A stretch of 64,000 nucleotides of DNA, taken from contig NZ_CP048286.1 of assembly GCF_010365285.1 (NCBI RefSeq), positions 1,226,001-1,290,000 on the forward strand, given 5' to 3'. This DNA is from Paenibacillus rhizovicinus (GTDB lineage Bacteria > Bacillota > Bacilli > Paenibacillales > Paenibacillaceae). Position numbers and translations under genes: made by a program. Positions 1 to 8,465 of this stretch are shown here, piece after piece (position 1 is the first letter of the stretch; every line of letters starts with the position of its first letter). The notes below the pieces were generated by a model. It worked only from the letters and a program-made list of their open reading frames with translations. It was not told the DNA's origin and searched no databases.

Positions 1-1070
1 TTCGGCACCGGGGTCCTGCGCTCCAAGATCCGCTTTCGATTGACGTTCCGATAGAACGCATAAACCGGAATGCCGATTACCGCAAGCACCGCCAACACCG
101 GCAAAGCGCCGGCAATTACGACGATCAAGCCTTTCAAGAACGCATACATAACCTCCGTGCTGCTGCTTGCGGCATCCGAAATGCGATGCCCCAAATCCTG
201 CTTCGCAACGCTGGCCGGCTCGACGGCTTTCAACGTCTCATATACTCGGAGATCGATGGTCGAGAAAGCGACGTTATTGTCCAAATACCGGATTCTGCCT
301 TTGATTTGCTCGATTTCCGTCTGAACGTCCCCGAGCTGGCTCGAAATTTGCAGCAGATCTGCTGTTTTCGTCGCTTTCGCCATGAAGTCGAGGAGTCGCG
401 TTTCGACGACCTGCCGCGCTTTCAGACGCGCCTGCAGATCCACGTATTCTTCCGTAACGTCTGTCCCTTTCGCGCTGCTCTGATAGCTCACATGATCGAT
501 TTTCTCCAAGCCGTTCAAGAACCCGTCGAAACCGGATGCCGGTATCTTGATCGTGTAGGTGCCGCCTCGTTCAGCCGCCGTCTTCTGATCGGCGAAATTA
601 AGCAGATAGCCGCCGGAGAGATGGATGAGATCGCGAAGCGCCGTCTGCGCTTCATCATACGCTTTTACTTCCATCGTTACGTTGCCTCTGTAGACGATCT
701 TGCGATCGAAGCCTTGGTCGGCGATATCCGCAGCTGGCGAGTAAGCCGCCCCTGTCGCGGCTTCGGCCGATCCTTGCGGCACTGCCGCATTGGCCCCGTC
801 CGACTTGGCTTCATCCGCGCTGGACGACTGGGCGCTGTTCACAAGCGCGGCTGGAGCGTTAGCCGTGGCATCGTCCGTCGCTGCCGCCATGGAAGCCGAC
901 TCTTTCATCATCGTATTGCTGTTTCCGTTAGCCGTGTCTGCCGCGCCGCCGTCCTTATTGCTGTTTCCCGCCGAACAACCCGACAGCATCCACGCCAACA
1001 ATAGCATGCCGACGAGCGCCAACCCTGCTTTCTTGCCGTTCCATCGATTCTTTGTCTCTAACCCTTGCAT
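1..1070 (-). CDS. DUF4349 domain lipoprotein (partial, C-terminus off the left edge)
   Basis: About 356 residues are visible, read from an ATG preceded by AGGGGGTTG. The N-terminus has a hydrophobic core ending in a lipobox LSGC near residue 33, so the protein should be lipid-anchored on the outer face of the membrane. A low-complexity Ala/Ser/Asn/Asp linker follows to about residue 100. The DUF4349 domain then runs with the typical pattern of a beta segment (IVYRGNVTMEV), a putative coiled coil with LQARLKARQ and IEQIKGRIRYLDNN, and a C-terminal transmembrane helix near residues 320-345. The reading frame is open to the left edge, so the last few residues are missing. The family has no assigned biochemical activity. 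The gene lies downstream of the ahcY terminator and is probably transcribed separately. Confidence 0.9.
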   Translation of the reverse strand, partial: MQGLETKNRWNGKKAGLALVGMLLLAWMLSGCSAGNSNKDGGAADTANGNSNTMMKESASMAAATDDATANAPAALVNSAQSSSADEAKSDGANAAVPQGSAEAATGAAYSPAADIADQGFDRKIVYRGNVTMEVKAYDEAQTALRDLIHLSGGYLLNFADQKTAAERGGTYTIKIPASGFDGFLNGLEKIDHVSYQSSAKGTDVTEEYVDLQARLKARQVVETRLLDFMAKATKTADLLQISSQLGDVQTEIEQIKGRIRYLDNNVAFSTIDLRVYETLKAVEPASVAKQDLGHRISDAASSSTEVMYAFLKGLIVVIAGALPVLAVLAVIGIPVYAFYRNVNRKRILERRTPVP

Positions 1071-1149
1071 GGAACAACCCCCTATATTTGCTTTTATCGG
1101 ACTCACTTCTCCTAACGAGATCGGATTTCCAAATGTTGCTTGGCGTCAC

Positions 1150-1188
1150 GAATAAAGCAAAGAAGCCCCTTCATCTCGAAGGGGCTTC
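1150..1188 (-). terminator. Rho-independent terminator after ahcY
   Basis: A perfect 11-bp stem (GAAGCCCCTTC / GAAGGGGCTTC, 1162-1172 with 1178-1188) with a 5-nt loop. On the minus strand it is followed by a T-rich run (CTTTGCTTTATT). It lies 100 bp past the ahcY stop. The stretch 1205-1288 between them holds only short GTGCT/CTGTTCA direct repeats. Confidence 0.85.
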
Positions 1189-1288
1189 CGCGTTTCGCGC
1201 ATATACGCTCTAATAGTTGAGTGGTGCAGCTGGTGCTCTTACTGTTCAGCTCTTACTGTTCACGGTTTTGTTGGTGCTGTTGGTGCAA

Positions 1289-2557
1289 TTAGTGCTCCTG
1301 CCAGCTGTCGAGGTACGACTTCTGTTCTTCCGTCAGCTTGTCGATGCCCGTACCGATTGCTTCCAGCTTATAACGTGCGACCTGTTCATCAAGCTCGTAC
1401 GGCACGTTGACGACTTTCTTGCCAATGGTATTGTAGTTGTCGTTGACATACTTCAGCGAGACCGCTTGCAGCGCGAATGTCATATCCATAATCTCCGCTG
1501 GATGTCCGTCGCCCGCGGCGAGGTTGACGAGACGGCCTTCCGCCAGCAAATAAATGCTGCGTCCGTCTTTCAACTGATATTCTTCGATATTGCGGCGAAC
1601 GACCCGCTTGCTGGTCGACAATGCTTCCAGCTCCGGTTTGTTTACTTCCACATCGAAGTGACCGGCGTTGGACAGGATCGCGCCGTTCTTCATCACTTCG
1701 TAATGCTCGCCGCGAATGACGTCACGGTTGCCGGTTACGGTAACGAAGAAGTCGCCCAGCTTGGCCGCTTCGATCATCGGCAGGACGGTAAAACCGTCCA
1801 TATGCGCTTCAACGGCGCGGATCGCGTCGATCTCCGTCACGATGACCTGCGCGCCCAGACCTTTGGCGCGCATCGCAACGCCTTTGCCGCACCAGCCGTA
1901 GCCGACGACAACGACGGTCTTGCCGGCAACGACCAGATTCGTCGTCCGGTTGATGCCGTCCCATACGGACTGACCCGTGCCATAGCGGTTGTCGAACAAA
2001 TATTTGCAGTAGGCATCGTTCACGGCGACCATCGGAAAGTTCAGCGCGCCTTCCTTCTCCAAGGCTTTCAGGCGGATAATGCCGGTCGTCGTTTCTTCCG
2101 CTCCCCCGCGAATTTGCGCCATCAGATCCGGACGCTCCGAATGAAGAATGGATGCGAAATCCCCGCCGTCGTCGATAATCAGATCCGGCTTCGTTTCCAG
2201 CGCCTTGATCATCAGCTCTTTGAATTCCTTCGGCTCCGGATTGTATTTGGCGAAGACGGTAATGCCGTCTTCGACCAATGCCGCGCACACGTCGTCCTGC
2301 GTCGACAGCGGATTGCTGCCCGTAATCGTCACTTCTGCGCCGCCGGCTTGAACGACTTTCGCCAGATAAGCGGTTTTCGCTTCCAAATGAAGCGCGATGG
2401 CTACTTTCAAGCCTTTGAACGGCTGCTCCTGCTCGAACTGTTCCCGGATGCGGTTCAGAACGGGCATATGCGCAGCTACCCAGTCGATTTTCAAATGGCC
2501 TTCCGGCGCAAGCGCCATATCTTGCACGATGCTGTTTTGCTTCGCGTTCACTGTCAT
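1289..2557 (-). CDS. ahcY: Adenosylhomocysteinase
   Basis: A 422-residue S-adenosyl-L-homocysteine hydrolase, which splits SAH reversibly to adenosine and homocysteine in the cytoplasm and so relieves product inhibition of methyltransferases. Visible motifs are the catalytic DDGGD (about 129-133), GGAEETTTG (151-159), [11 protein letters not shown] with the catalytic Lys and Asp (180-190), and the NAD-binding GYGWCGKG (219-226). The length fits the short bacterial and archaeal form without the C-terminal KPDHYRY tail. It starts 19 bp after the bshC stop, so the two genes are almost certainly co-transcribed. Many Bacilli degrade SAH through Pfs/LuxS instead. Here the homocysteine produced could feed cysteine supply for bacillithiol, which is an inference from gene order. 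Confidence 0.97.
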   Translation of the reverse strand: MTVNAKQNSIVQDMALAPEGHLKIDWVAAHMPVLNRIREQFEQEQPFKGLKVAIALHLEAKTAYLAKVVQAGGAEVTITGSNPLSTQDDVCAALVEDGITVFAKYNPEPKEFKELMIKALETKPDLIIDDGGDFASILHSERPDLMAQIRGGAEETTTGIIRLKALEKEGALNFPMVAVNDAYCKYLFDNRYGTGQSVWDGINRTTNLVVAGKTVVVVGYGWCGKGVAMRAKGLGAQVIVTEIDAIRAVEAHMDGFTVLPMIEAAKLGDFFVTVTGNRDVIRGEHYEVMKNGAILSNAGHFDVEVNKPELEALSTSKRVVRRNIEEYQLKDGRSIYLLAEGRLVNLAAGDGHPAEIMDMTFALQAVSLKYVNDNYNTIGKKVVNVPYELDEQVARYKLEAIGTGIDKLTEEQKSYLDSWQEH

Positions 2558-2576
2558 AGTGCCACTTCCTCTCGGT

Positions 2577-4208
2577 TTAAAAATAGATCAAATGATGGCC
2601 GCCTGATCTGTCGTACGGCGCATCGAGCAGTTTCTCGAGCCAAGCGGAACCGCTGCGGTTCCAGAAATCCGTCATGTTCAGTACCCGCTCCTGTGGCTGA
2701 CCGTTCGGCCACAGCGCCAGCGCGACGCCGTCCTGCTGCCGCAAGGCAGCTTCGAAACGCCTCGCATGCGCTTCCTTTGTCCGCTTCTCCAAATACGAGA
2801 TTTGATCCTGGATTCGGCGAAGATTGTTGGCCGCAAGCGCTTCGAGACCTTTCTCGATGGAAGCGGACATGCCCATAACCGGGTTGTATATCGTCTCGAA
2901 CTGCGTTCTCGCTTCTTCGAAACGGGACTCGATGTCCAGTTCGTCCCGCTCCTTCAGCCAAGCCGCTCTGTGCGATTCGTAGCGGGTCATGACGTCCGCG
3001 AAGGACAGGCCGTATTTATCCATCTGCTTCTCGGTCGCGCCTTCGACGAGCGTATAAGACATCCGAGGAATAATGAGCGGCATTTCCATGCCGAGACAGC
3101 GGAAAGCTTCACCCGTCAGCGTCCAGTAGGAGATTTCGCCGTTACCCAGAACGGCGCCGAGCACGGGAAGCAAATAATCCTGCATCAGCGGGCGCGTAAG
3201 TACATTGTTGCTGAGCCGCTGCGGCTCCTGCTCCGCAATGCGAAGCAGCTCTTCGCGGGAAATCCGGAACGTTTCCTTGCGATTGCGGAAATCACCGTCT
3301 TGCTTGTAAAGCAGCGTCCGCTCGTCTTCCTCGAAGAGGAAGACATTCGCGCAGTTCTCGGCGACATCCGCCGAAGGCTCGTAGCCGAGCTCCCGCAGCG
3401 CGCCGGCAGCGCGCATATAGGCCGATTCCAGCTCGTCGTTGCGATGAAGAAGCTGCACGAACATCGGCGCTTCCAGCGCGCGAATGTCGGGATGATCGGA
3501 ATCGAGCAGCACGAGGCCGTATTTGCCGAACAGCCAGCCCATGGCGAGCGCGAACCAGTCCGATAAATCGTCGCAGCGCGCCGCGAAACCTTCCAGCGTT
3601 TCCAGCAGCTCGCGCTTGAAATTCGTATCGGGCAGCGACGCGCTGAGGCGCTTCAGCGAATCCGACAGCTCGGCGCGCTCCAGCTTCGTGCGGCTCACCG
3701 ATGTCCGTCCTCCTTTCGGACGCGGTACGGCAATGCGGGTCAGCTCGGCCTCCCCGCTGCGAATAAAGGCATGATTCGCCTCATCCCAGTCGTGGTCCTC
3801 TCCCGCGATCCAAAACACGGGGACAATCTCCGTTCCCGTCAACCGCGCCGCATCCTTGGCTGCTGCGATCGCCGTAACGGCTTTATGTATAACGAGCAGC
3901 GGTCCCGTCCATAGTCCGGCCTGCTGACCGGTGACGACGACCGGCGCGCCTGACCGGATGGCTTCGATATTCGCCATCACCGCAGGGTGATCATTCATTC
4001 GTTTATTATACGCCAGCAAAACCTCTGCAAGACGTTCAGGCTCAACACGTTTGTCTGCATGAGCTTTCAGCCAATTCAAGCGTCGGTGCCAATGCGCTTC
4101 CTCAGCGGGATGACTGCCGAATAACGCTTCAATCCCGGGGTGGTTTCGCTTTATGTAAGCTTCGGCGATCGGTTGACTGAAAGGCAGCTCGATCTGCACT
4201 GTTTTCAT
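2577..4208 (-). CDS. bshC: Bacillithiol biosynthesis cysteine-adding enzyme
   Basis: A 543-residue BshC (YllA family), which adds cysteine to glucosaminyl-malate in the last step of bacillithiol synthesis. The family signatures are visible: [20 protein letters not shown] near residue 90 and [14 protein letters not shown] near 135, both in the nucleotidyltransferase-like core. A long C-terminal helical coiled-coil region follows (about 400-500), ending in the usual GGHHLIYF. The length matches the family. It is the first gene of a two-gene unit with ahcY and has a clear SigA-type promoter 70 bp upstream. In B. subtilis yllA also sits downstream of panE (ylbQ), so the order is conserved. Confidence 0.97.
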   Translation of the reverse strand: MKTVQIELPFSQPIAEAYIKRNHPGIEALFGSHPAEEAHWHRRLNWLKAHADKRVEPERLAEVLLAYNKRMNDHPAVMANIEAIRSGAPVVVTGQQAGLWTGPLLVIHKAVTAIAAAKDAARLTGTEIVPVFWIAGEDHDWDEANHAFIRSGEAELTRIAVPRPKGGRTSVSRTKLERAELSDSLKRLSASLPDTNFKRELLETLEGFAARCDDLSDWFALAMGWLFGKYGLVLLDSDHPDIRALEAPMFVQLLHRNDELESAYMRAAGALRELGYEPSADVAENCANVFLFEEDERTLLYKQDGDFRNRKETFRISREELLRIAEQEPQRLSNNVLTRPLMQDYLLPVLGAVLGNGEISYWTLTGEAFRCLGMEMPLIIPRMSYTLVEGATEKQMDKYGLSFADVMTRYESHRAAWLKERDELDIESRFEEARTQFETIYNPVMGMSASIEKGLEALAANNLRRIQDQISYLEKRTKEAHARRFEAALRQQDGVALALWPNGQPQERVLNMTDFWNRSGSAWLEKLLDAPYDRSGGHHLIYF

Positions 4209-4274
4209 CGGGCAGTCTCTACCTTTCTTTCTCCGGTTTACAAGCTAATAATGGAGTGCGGTTTTTTCTCATTT

Positions 4275-4303
4275 ATTGTACACATTGTTTCGGTAACCGT
4301 CAA
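4275..4303 (-). promoter_or_regulatory. SigA-type promoter of bshC-ahcY
   Basis: TTGACG (4298-4303) and TACAAT (4275-4280) on the minus strand, separated by exactly 17 bp. The bshC start codon lies 67 bp downstream with a GAAAGG-type ribosome site. No other hexamer pair in this intergenic space is as good. Confidence 0.8.
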
Positions 4304-4370
4304 AATAAGAAAAACCTCTATTGAAGCCGATCGATGATGAACGACCGCGTCCAGAGGATGGTTTATATGG

Positions 4371-4396
4371 AAAACACCCCCCTGTCAAGGAGGGTG
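4371..4396 (-). terminator. Terminator after the DUF3397 gene
   Basis: A 9-bp stem with one mismatch (CACCCTCCT / AGGGGGGTG on the minus strand) followed by TTTT. It lies 12 bp past the DUF3397 stop and separates the panE-DUF3397 unit from the bshC promoter. Confidence 0.8.
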
Positions 4397-4408
4397 AGCG
4401 GTCAGGCG

Positions 4409-4804
4409 TCAGACTGTAAACAAGCTTTTTCCGAGACCGATCATCATCAGGATGATATAGCAGAAGCTCATTAAGAAGAAGCCGAGCCGCCAAATGGCCC
4501 GCATAATGCGGGGCATGTTGAGATTTCCTTTTACGCGATACTGGACATTGCCCAGCAGTCCTCCGCCTAGCAGCAGGACCAGCATGATGCCGTACAGCCC
4601 GAAGTGGCTGTTGAAAACCCGATTGAACAGCACCGCGACGCAGCCGATCAATAACGCCGTCGTCACGTCCATCGCCATGCGAAACGCTTTCTTGCGATCG
4701 CCCGTGAAGGCGGCATAGCCGAAATAAACAAGCAGAAACGGAATGACGGGAAGAACCGCCAAGATGGCGTAGATATGCTTGAAGCTTTCCCAAATCCACT
4801 GCAT
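4409..4804 (-). CDS. DUF3397 family membrane protein
   Basis: A 131-residue integral membrane protein beginning MQWIWESFKH. The start at 4804 is chosen because GGAGGAGGAGACGGAG lies directly before it. A longer upstream in-frame reading overlaps panE out of frame and has no protein character. Four hydrophobic helices are visible, roughly at residues 12-32, 42-62, 68-85 and 105-128, with a basic cytoplasmic loop GDRKKAFR after the first. It matches the DUF3397 family of Bacillales, whose function is not known. It starts 32 bp after the panE stop and ends at its own terminator, so it belongs to the panE transcript. Confidence 0.85.
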   Translation of the reverse strand: MQWIWESFKHIYAILAVLPVIPFLLVYFGYAAFTGDRKKAFRMAMDVTTALLIGCVAVLFNRVFNSHFGLYGIMLVLLLGGGLLGNVQYRVKGNLNMPRIMRAIWRLGFFLMSFCYIILMMIGLGKSLFTV

Positions 4805-4836
4805 CTCCGTCTCCTCCTCCAGAACGATTAAGAAGT

Positions 4837-5772
4837 CTAAAGTGCTTCTACCAGCGCTATTACGGCTTCGTTCATTCGCGACGGCATGCCGAGACGCTTG
4901 GCCCGTTGGATGATTCCGCCGTTGATCCAGTCGATCTCCGTTACCCGTCCTGCGCGCACGTCCCGCAGCATGGAAGACTCGTTGGCCGCCGTCGCGGCGC
5001 ATACGCCGAGCAGCCGTTCCCATAAGTCGTCCCCGGATGCCATCCCGGCCGCACGCAGAATCGTCTCGCTTTCGTCATGGAGCGCTCGCATGATTTTCAA
5101 GCGGTAGGGGTCCTGAGGCAGCTCGCCGTTCTTGACTTGAAAAATAGCGGTAAGCGGATTAACGACCGCATTAATTAACAACTTTAGGAAAACTTGATCT
5201 TTCATCTCTTTCGACAGTTTGGCCTGAATTCCTGCATTAATCAGCGCTTCAAGCAACATTTTTTGCGGTTTAGCATCGTTTTTCTCGTCTTCGCTCCACC
5301 CGCCGAACGTCAACAGTCCGGTTCCCGTATGGATAACGGCGCACAAATCCGGCCGAAGCGCCCCTTCCGTCGTAATGGCCGCATATACCGACGCAGCCGG
5401 CAGCGCTTCCCGCAGCCGCTCCAAGTGACCGACGCCGTTCTGAAGCGCGAGGATCGACGCCCCCGAGGCAGCCGCTCGCCGCAGGACATGGAATAACGTC
5501 TCGTTGACATCCGGCTGCTTCACGGTTAGCAGAATCCAGTCAGCGGCAAACGCGTGCACGCTTTCGCAATCCGCGTACCGGTTCGCGGATTGCGCGGGAA
5601 TCTTGACAAGCCGTTCGATCCCCGTGACATCTTTATATAGAAGGCCTTCCGACTGCAAGGTCTGCGCCTGCTCGTCCGTTCGCGTTAATAACAGAACGTC
5701 TTCCCCCGCCTCGGCAAGCCTTGCCGCGTACAAGAGGCCCAGCGCGCCGGCGCCGACGATCATGATTTTCAT
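4837..5772 (-). CDS. panE: 2-dehydropantoate 2-reductase
   Basis: A 311-residue ketopantoate reductase that reduces 2-dehydropantoate to pantoate with NADPH on the route to coenzyme A. The N-terminal Rossmann motif is GAGALG (7-12). LQNGVG holds the conserved Asn112. The catalytic Lys197 sits in FLKLLINAVVNPLTA, and the substrate-binding ESSMLRDVRAGRVTEIDWINGG block is at 265-286. Its place between an RsfA/GerR regulator and bshC matches B. subtilis ylbO-ylbQ-yllA, although ylbP is missing here. The ribosome site is GAGGTGGGCGC before the ATG. Confidence 0.95.
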   Translation of the reverse strand: MKIMIVGAGALGLLYAARLAEAGEDVLLLTRTDEQAQTLQSEGLLYKDVTGIERLVKIPAQSANRYADCESVHAFAADWILLTVKQPDVNETLFHVLRRAAASGASILALQNGVGHLERLREALPAASVYAAITTEGALRPDLCAVIHTGTGLLTFGGWSEDEKNDAKPQKMLLEALINAGIQAKLSKEMKDQVFLKLLINAVVNPLTAIFQVKNGELPQDPYRLKIMRALHDESETILRAAGMASGDDLWERLLGVCAATAANESSMLRDVRAGRVTEIDWINGGIIQRAKRLGMPSRMNEAVIALVEAL

Positions 5773-5915
5773 GCGCCCACCTCGATTAACGTAATGATGT
5801 TATACGGCTATCGTATCAGAAACAAACTAAAAAATCCCGCCGCGCCCTGATAGGTACGGAGAGATTTTAAGTGTGCCGCCGCAAGTAGAGGGCAAGCCGT
5901 TTATTCGGAAACTTG

Positions 5916-6563
5916 TTATTCGATGCGTTCCAGATTGCCGTTGGCGTCCATTTTGAATCTCGGTTTCGCTTCGTCCTCTTCCGTCAAGACGGTAAGGCGG
6001 CGGGCGCGGTCCATGATTTGAATGAGCGTTTTATAATCGTCGTTCACGGCACGGTAGTCGGTTTGCGCGTTGTTGACTTCAAGCGACAAGCGCTCGTTGA
6101 CTTCGCGCAGTTCGTGCAGCTCGTCGTCTTTCTCGCGCAGGTCGCGCTCGAGCGTCTTGATTTGACGATTCAACTCTTGGTACGTACCTTTCCATTGACG
6201 CAAAAACCGGATGACGGAATCGATCGACAACGTTTCTTCCGTCAGCGGATCGTTCTTGTATACGCGTTCCTCGGTATCCACGACATGAATGGAGGAAACG
6301 TGAGGGGCTGCAGCGTACGTTTGCTTTTTCATATAATTACGTTTCTGGCGCTGCTGCTTCGCGATTTGAATGGCATCCTCGTAGCGTTTGCGAACACAGC
6401 TGTTCCAGCGGAATCCGCAGGCCGCCGACGTACGGCCGATCCGCTCTCCTACTTCTTCGAATGCGGCTAGCTGCGTGCTGCCTTCGCGAATGTGCCGCAG
6501 CGTGACCTCGGCCAGGATAAGATCGTCATCCGGGCTCCAGGCATCTTGTCTCACTGCTGTCAT
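5916..6563 (-). CDS. RsfA/GerR (YlbO) family sporulation regulator
   Basis: A 215-residue transcription factor. The N-terminal Myb/SANT-like domain (about 1-60) reads QDAWSPDDDLILAEVTLRHIREG followed by EVGERIGRTSAACGFRWNSCVRKRY, which is the family hallmark. The C-terminal half contains a heptad-rich coiled coil (about 110-185) suited to dimerisation. The family includes RsfA, a prespore regulator, and GerR/YlbO, a mother-cell repressor. The position beside panE and bshC favours the YlbO orthologue. The start at 6563 is chosen over an upstream ATG because GGGAGG lies 10 nt before it. The gene is divergent from the DUF2626 gene across about 270 bp. Confidence 0.88.
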   Translation of the reverse strand: MTAVRQDAWSPDDDLILAEVTLRHIREGSTQLAAFEEVGERIGRTSAACGFRWNSCVRKRYEDAIQIAKQQRQKRNYMKKQTYAAAPHVSSIHVVDTEERVYKNDPLTEETLSIDSVIRFLRQWKGTYQELNRQIKTLERDLREKDDELHELREVNERLSLEVNNAQTDYRAVNDDYKTLIQIMDRARRLTVLTEEDEAKPRFKMDANGNLERIE

Positions 6564-6758
6564 GCAACCAAAACCTCCCAACATTAGGCGCTTACTTTAT
6601 CTCTATGCCCTTGGTAGAGTTCATAGAATCTATCGGATACTAATTTGTATATCCATTTTTTTTTAGGCTCATACATGTTTTTTCACAAATTGAAGCAAAC
6701 TTGTCATATCGCGTGCCGGCAAGGTAAAAAGTTTGCCAATTCGTCACGATTGAAACAG

Positions 6759-6787
6759 TTTACAGTCGTTACCTGAAACGTTATAAT
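6759..6787 (+). promoter_or_regulatory. SigA-type promoter of the DUF2626 gene
   Basis: TTTACA (6759-6764), a 17-bp spacer and a perfect TATAAT (6782-6787). The start codon is 45 bp downstream behind GAGGGGGAG. The rest of the 6564-6758 gap shows only a GCAAACTT...AAGTTTGC inverted repeat near 6693-6735 and no gene. Confidence 0.8.
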
Positions 6788-6831
6788 GGGCAATAGAAAT
6801 CGGGTCTAGACTGACGAGAGGGGGAGAAATC

Positions 6832-7068
6832 ATGGCACGCATGTTCCGAGTGCTCGGGTTTTGGACGCTTGTAATCGCATTGATGGCGTTTGCAGGACAT
6901 ATGAACGAGATGGCACTCTTGTTCTTTATCCAAACCGCTGTATTTGTCCTGTTAGGCTATTTGAACTTTTCCGAAAGAACTTACATGCTGATGTTCTGGG
7001 GATACATGTTTATCTCGTTCGTCGGCTTTACGTATTGGACGGTATTTGTAATGGGGAACCCATTCTAA
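6832..7068 (+). CDS. DUF2626 family small membrane protein (YqgY-like)
   Basis: A 78-residue protein matching DUF2626, found in B. subtilis as YqgY and widely conserved in Bacillales. There are about three hydrophobic segments, at residues 5-22, 28-46 and 50-74, with few charged residues, so it should be an integral membrane protein. Its function is not known. It is monocistronic: a consensus SigA promoter lies upstream and a strong hairpin terminator follows 33 bp past the stop. Confidence 0.85.
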   Translation: MARMFRVLGFWTLVIALMAFAGHMNEMALLFFIQTAVFVLLGYLNFSERTYMLMFWGYMFISFVGFTYWTVFVMGNPF

Positions 7069-7100
7069 ATATACGGACATTCCACTTTCAAAAAATAGCC

Positions 7101-7144
7101 AAAAGGCTGTTCCTGGAGACAAGCTCTCCGGAACAGCCTTTTTT
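7101..7144. terminator. Bidirectional terminator between convergent genes
   Basis: A 13-bp stem AAAAGGCTGTTCC / GGAACAGCCTTTT (7101-7113 with 7130-7142), with an inner GGAG/CTCC pairing. A T run follows on both strands (TTTT on plus, and TTTTGGCTATTTTTT on minus). It serves the DUF2626 gene on plus and the MidA-like gene on minus. Confidence 0.9.
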
Positions 7145-7157
7145 CGATGGTTCGCGT

Positions 7158-8366
7158 TTATGATTTGTCCAGCACGAGCACCTTGAACGTCTCGCTCATG
7201 GCGTCGCTGAGCAGCAGCTGCCGAATGGCGCGGTTTCGCTTCGCGGCTTCGCCGAACGGATTCGTGCCGTCGTGCCCGGTGAGCTCCGACAGCAGTCCTT
7301 CATCGACGAGAAACTGCTTCTGCGTTGCGTAATAACGCAAGCTCCAGCCCGCTGCCGTGCCTGCGGCCCGGCATGAGGTGAAGTTCACATGAGCGGTCAT
7401 ATCCTGGTTCCCGGGTTCCAGAAACGGTTCATCCCGCGCGACATGGTCTTTATAGCACAGCAGCGAGCCGCGCATGCGGTGAGGAGCGGCAAGCTCGAGC
7501 GCTTCGTGGCCATAATCGATGAGCACGAGGCTGCCTTGATGGATGAACCGCGCCAGTTTCACGATCCACTGCTCCGCGTTCAGATTCACTTCGAAGATCT
7601 GCCCCTCGCGAAGCTGGATTCCGTCCCTCTCCAGAACCGCCGGAATCCGTTCGTCGGACAAAGGCATATGGACATAGCGAAAATCGGCTGCTGCCGAAAT
7701 TGCATTTGACGTTGTTACGCCAAGTTCCCATAACGCGCCTTCCCGCTGAACGACCCGATGAACCGGGAACGCATCCAGCAATTCATTGCCGATTACGATT
7801 GCAAACCGCTCGTTCCCGACTTCGCGAAGATACGCTTCCGCTTCTTCCGGTTGCATGAACGAAAGGGCTGGCGCCAAGCCGGCATCGCCCATCGCCCGGC
7901 CGGCCAGCGTGCTCCGCGCTTCGTCCAGATGGACTGGATTGCTGTCCACGAGCACGTAATGGGCGTCTGCCAGCCATGGCGGACCATCGCCGCCATCACT
8001 CTCCTCCAATGCCGTCAGCATTTGATTGGCCAGAGCGCCAGTACCTGCTCCCCACTCCATGATCGTCACCGCTCTCGCCTGGCCTGCGGCGAGCTTCGCG
8101 GCGTATCCCGCAAGCTTAATCCCCATAATGGAACCGATGCCGGAGCTCGTGTAGAAGTCGCCGGATTTTCCCACGCGAACGGGTCCGCTCTTGTAATAGC
8201 CGTCTATCTCATCGTATAAGCACATCGCCATATAATCATGAAACGTAATCGCGGCGTACCTTTCGCCGCTAGCCGGGGAAGTTGAATCTACCCACCCGCT
8301 TCGATCGCTGAGCTTAATTGCATCGCCTATGGCCGACGCCAGCCGTTTCGTGTTACCCACCGCCAT
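7158..8366 (-). CDS. MidA-like class I SAM-dependent methyltransferase (COG1565)
   Basis: About 402 residues. The SAM-binding motif EWGAGTGALANQ lies near 110, followed by the acidic YVLVDSNP near 155 and the family signature IVIGNELLDAFPVH near 210. C-terminal VLIDYGHEA and DMTAHVNFT are also typical of the NDUFAF7/MidA family, whose mitochondrial member dimethylates an arginine of complex I. Bacterial substrates are not established. Upstream in-frame ATGs lack ribosome sites. Here GGAGG lies only 3 nt before the ATG at 8366 and 9 nt before a GTG two codons later (8360), so the GTG may be the true start. It is divergent from the coiled-coil gene at 8466. Confidence 0.85.
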   Translation of the reverse strand: MAVGNTKRLASAIGDAIKLSDRSGWVDSTSPASGERYAAITFHDYMAMCLYDEIDGYYKSGPVRVGKSGDFYTSSGIGSIMGIKLAGYAAKLAAGQARAVTIMEWGAGTGALANQMLTALEESDGGDGPPWLADAHYVLVDSNPVHLDEARSTLAGRAMGDAGLAPALSFMQPEEAEAYLREVGNERFAIVIGNELLDAFPVHRVVQREGALWELGVTTSNAISAAADFRYVHMPLSDERIPAVLERDGIQLREGQIFEVNLNAEQWIVKLARFIHQGSLVLIDYGHEALELAAPHRMRGSLLCYKDHVARDEPFLEPGNQDMTAHVNFTSCRAAGTAAGWSLRYYATQKQFLVDEGLLSELTGHDGTNPFGEAAKRNRAIRQLLLSDAMSETFKVLVLDKS

Positions 8367-8465
8367 GATCCTCCAAACCTGGGACAAAATTAAAGGCACC
8401 AGATATAATAGAACTATTATACGCATATAGTAGTGCATGCAAAATTGCCCGAAAGGGGGACGACC

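Noticed and set aside
1205-1288. Short GTGCT / CTGTTCA direct repeats after ahcY
   Set aside because: Too short and irregular to assign; they lie in a 3' untranslated stretch before the terminator.
1217-2878. A 553-residue open frame on the plus strand
   Set aside because: Antisense to ahcY and the end of bshC, both of which are clear enzymes.
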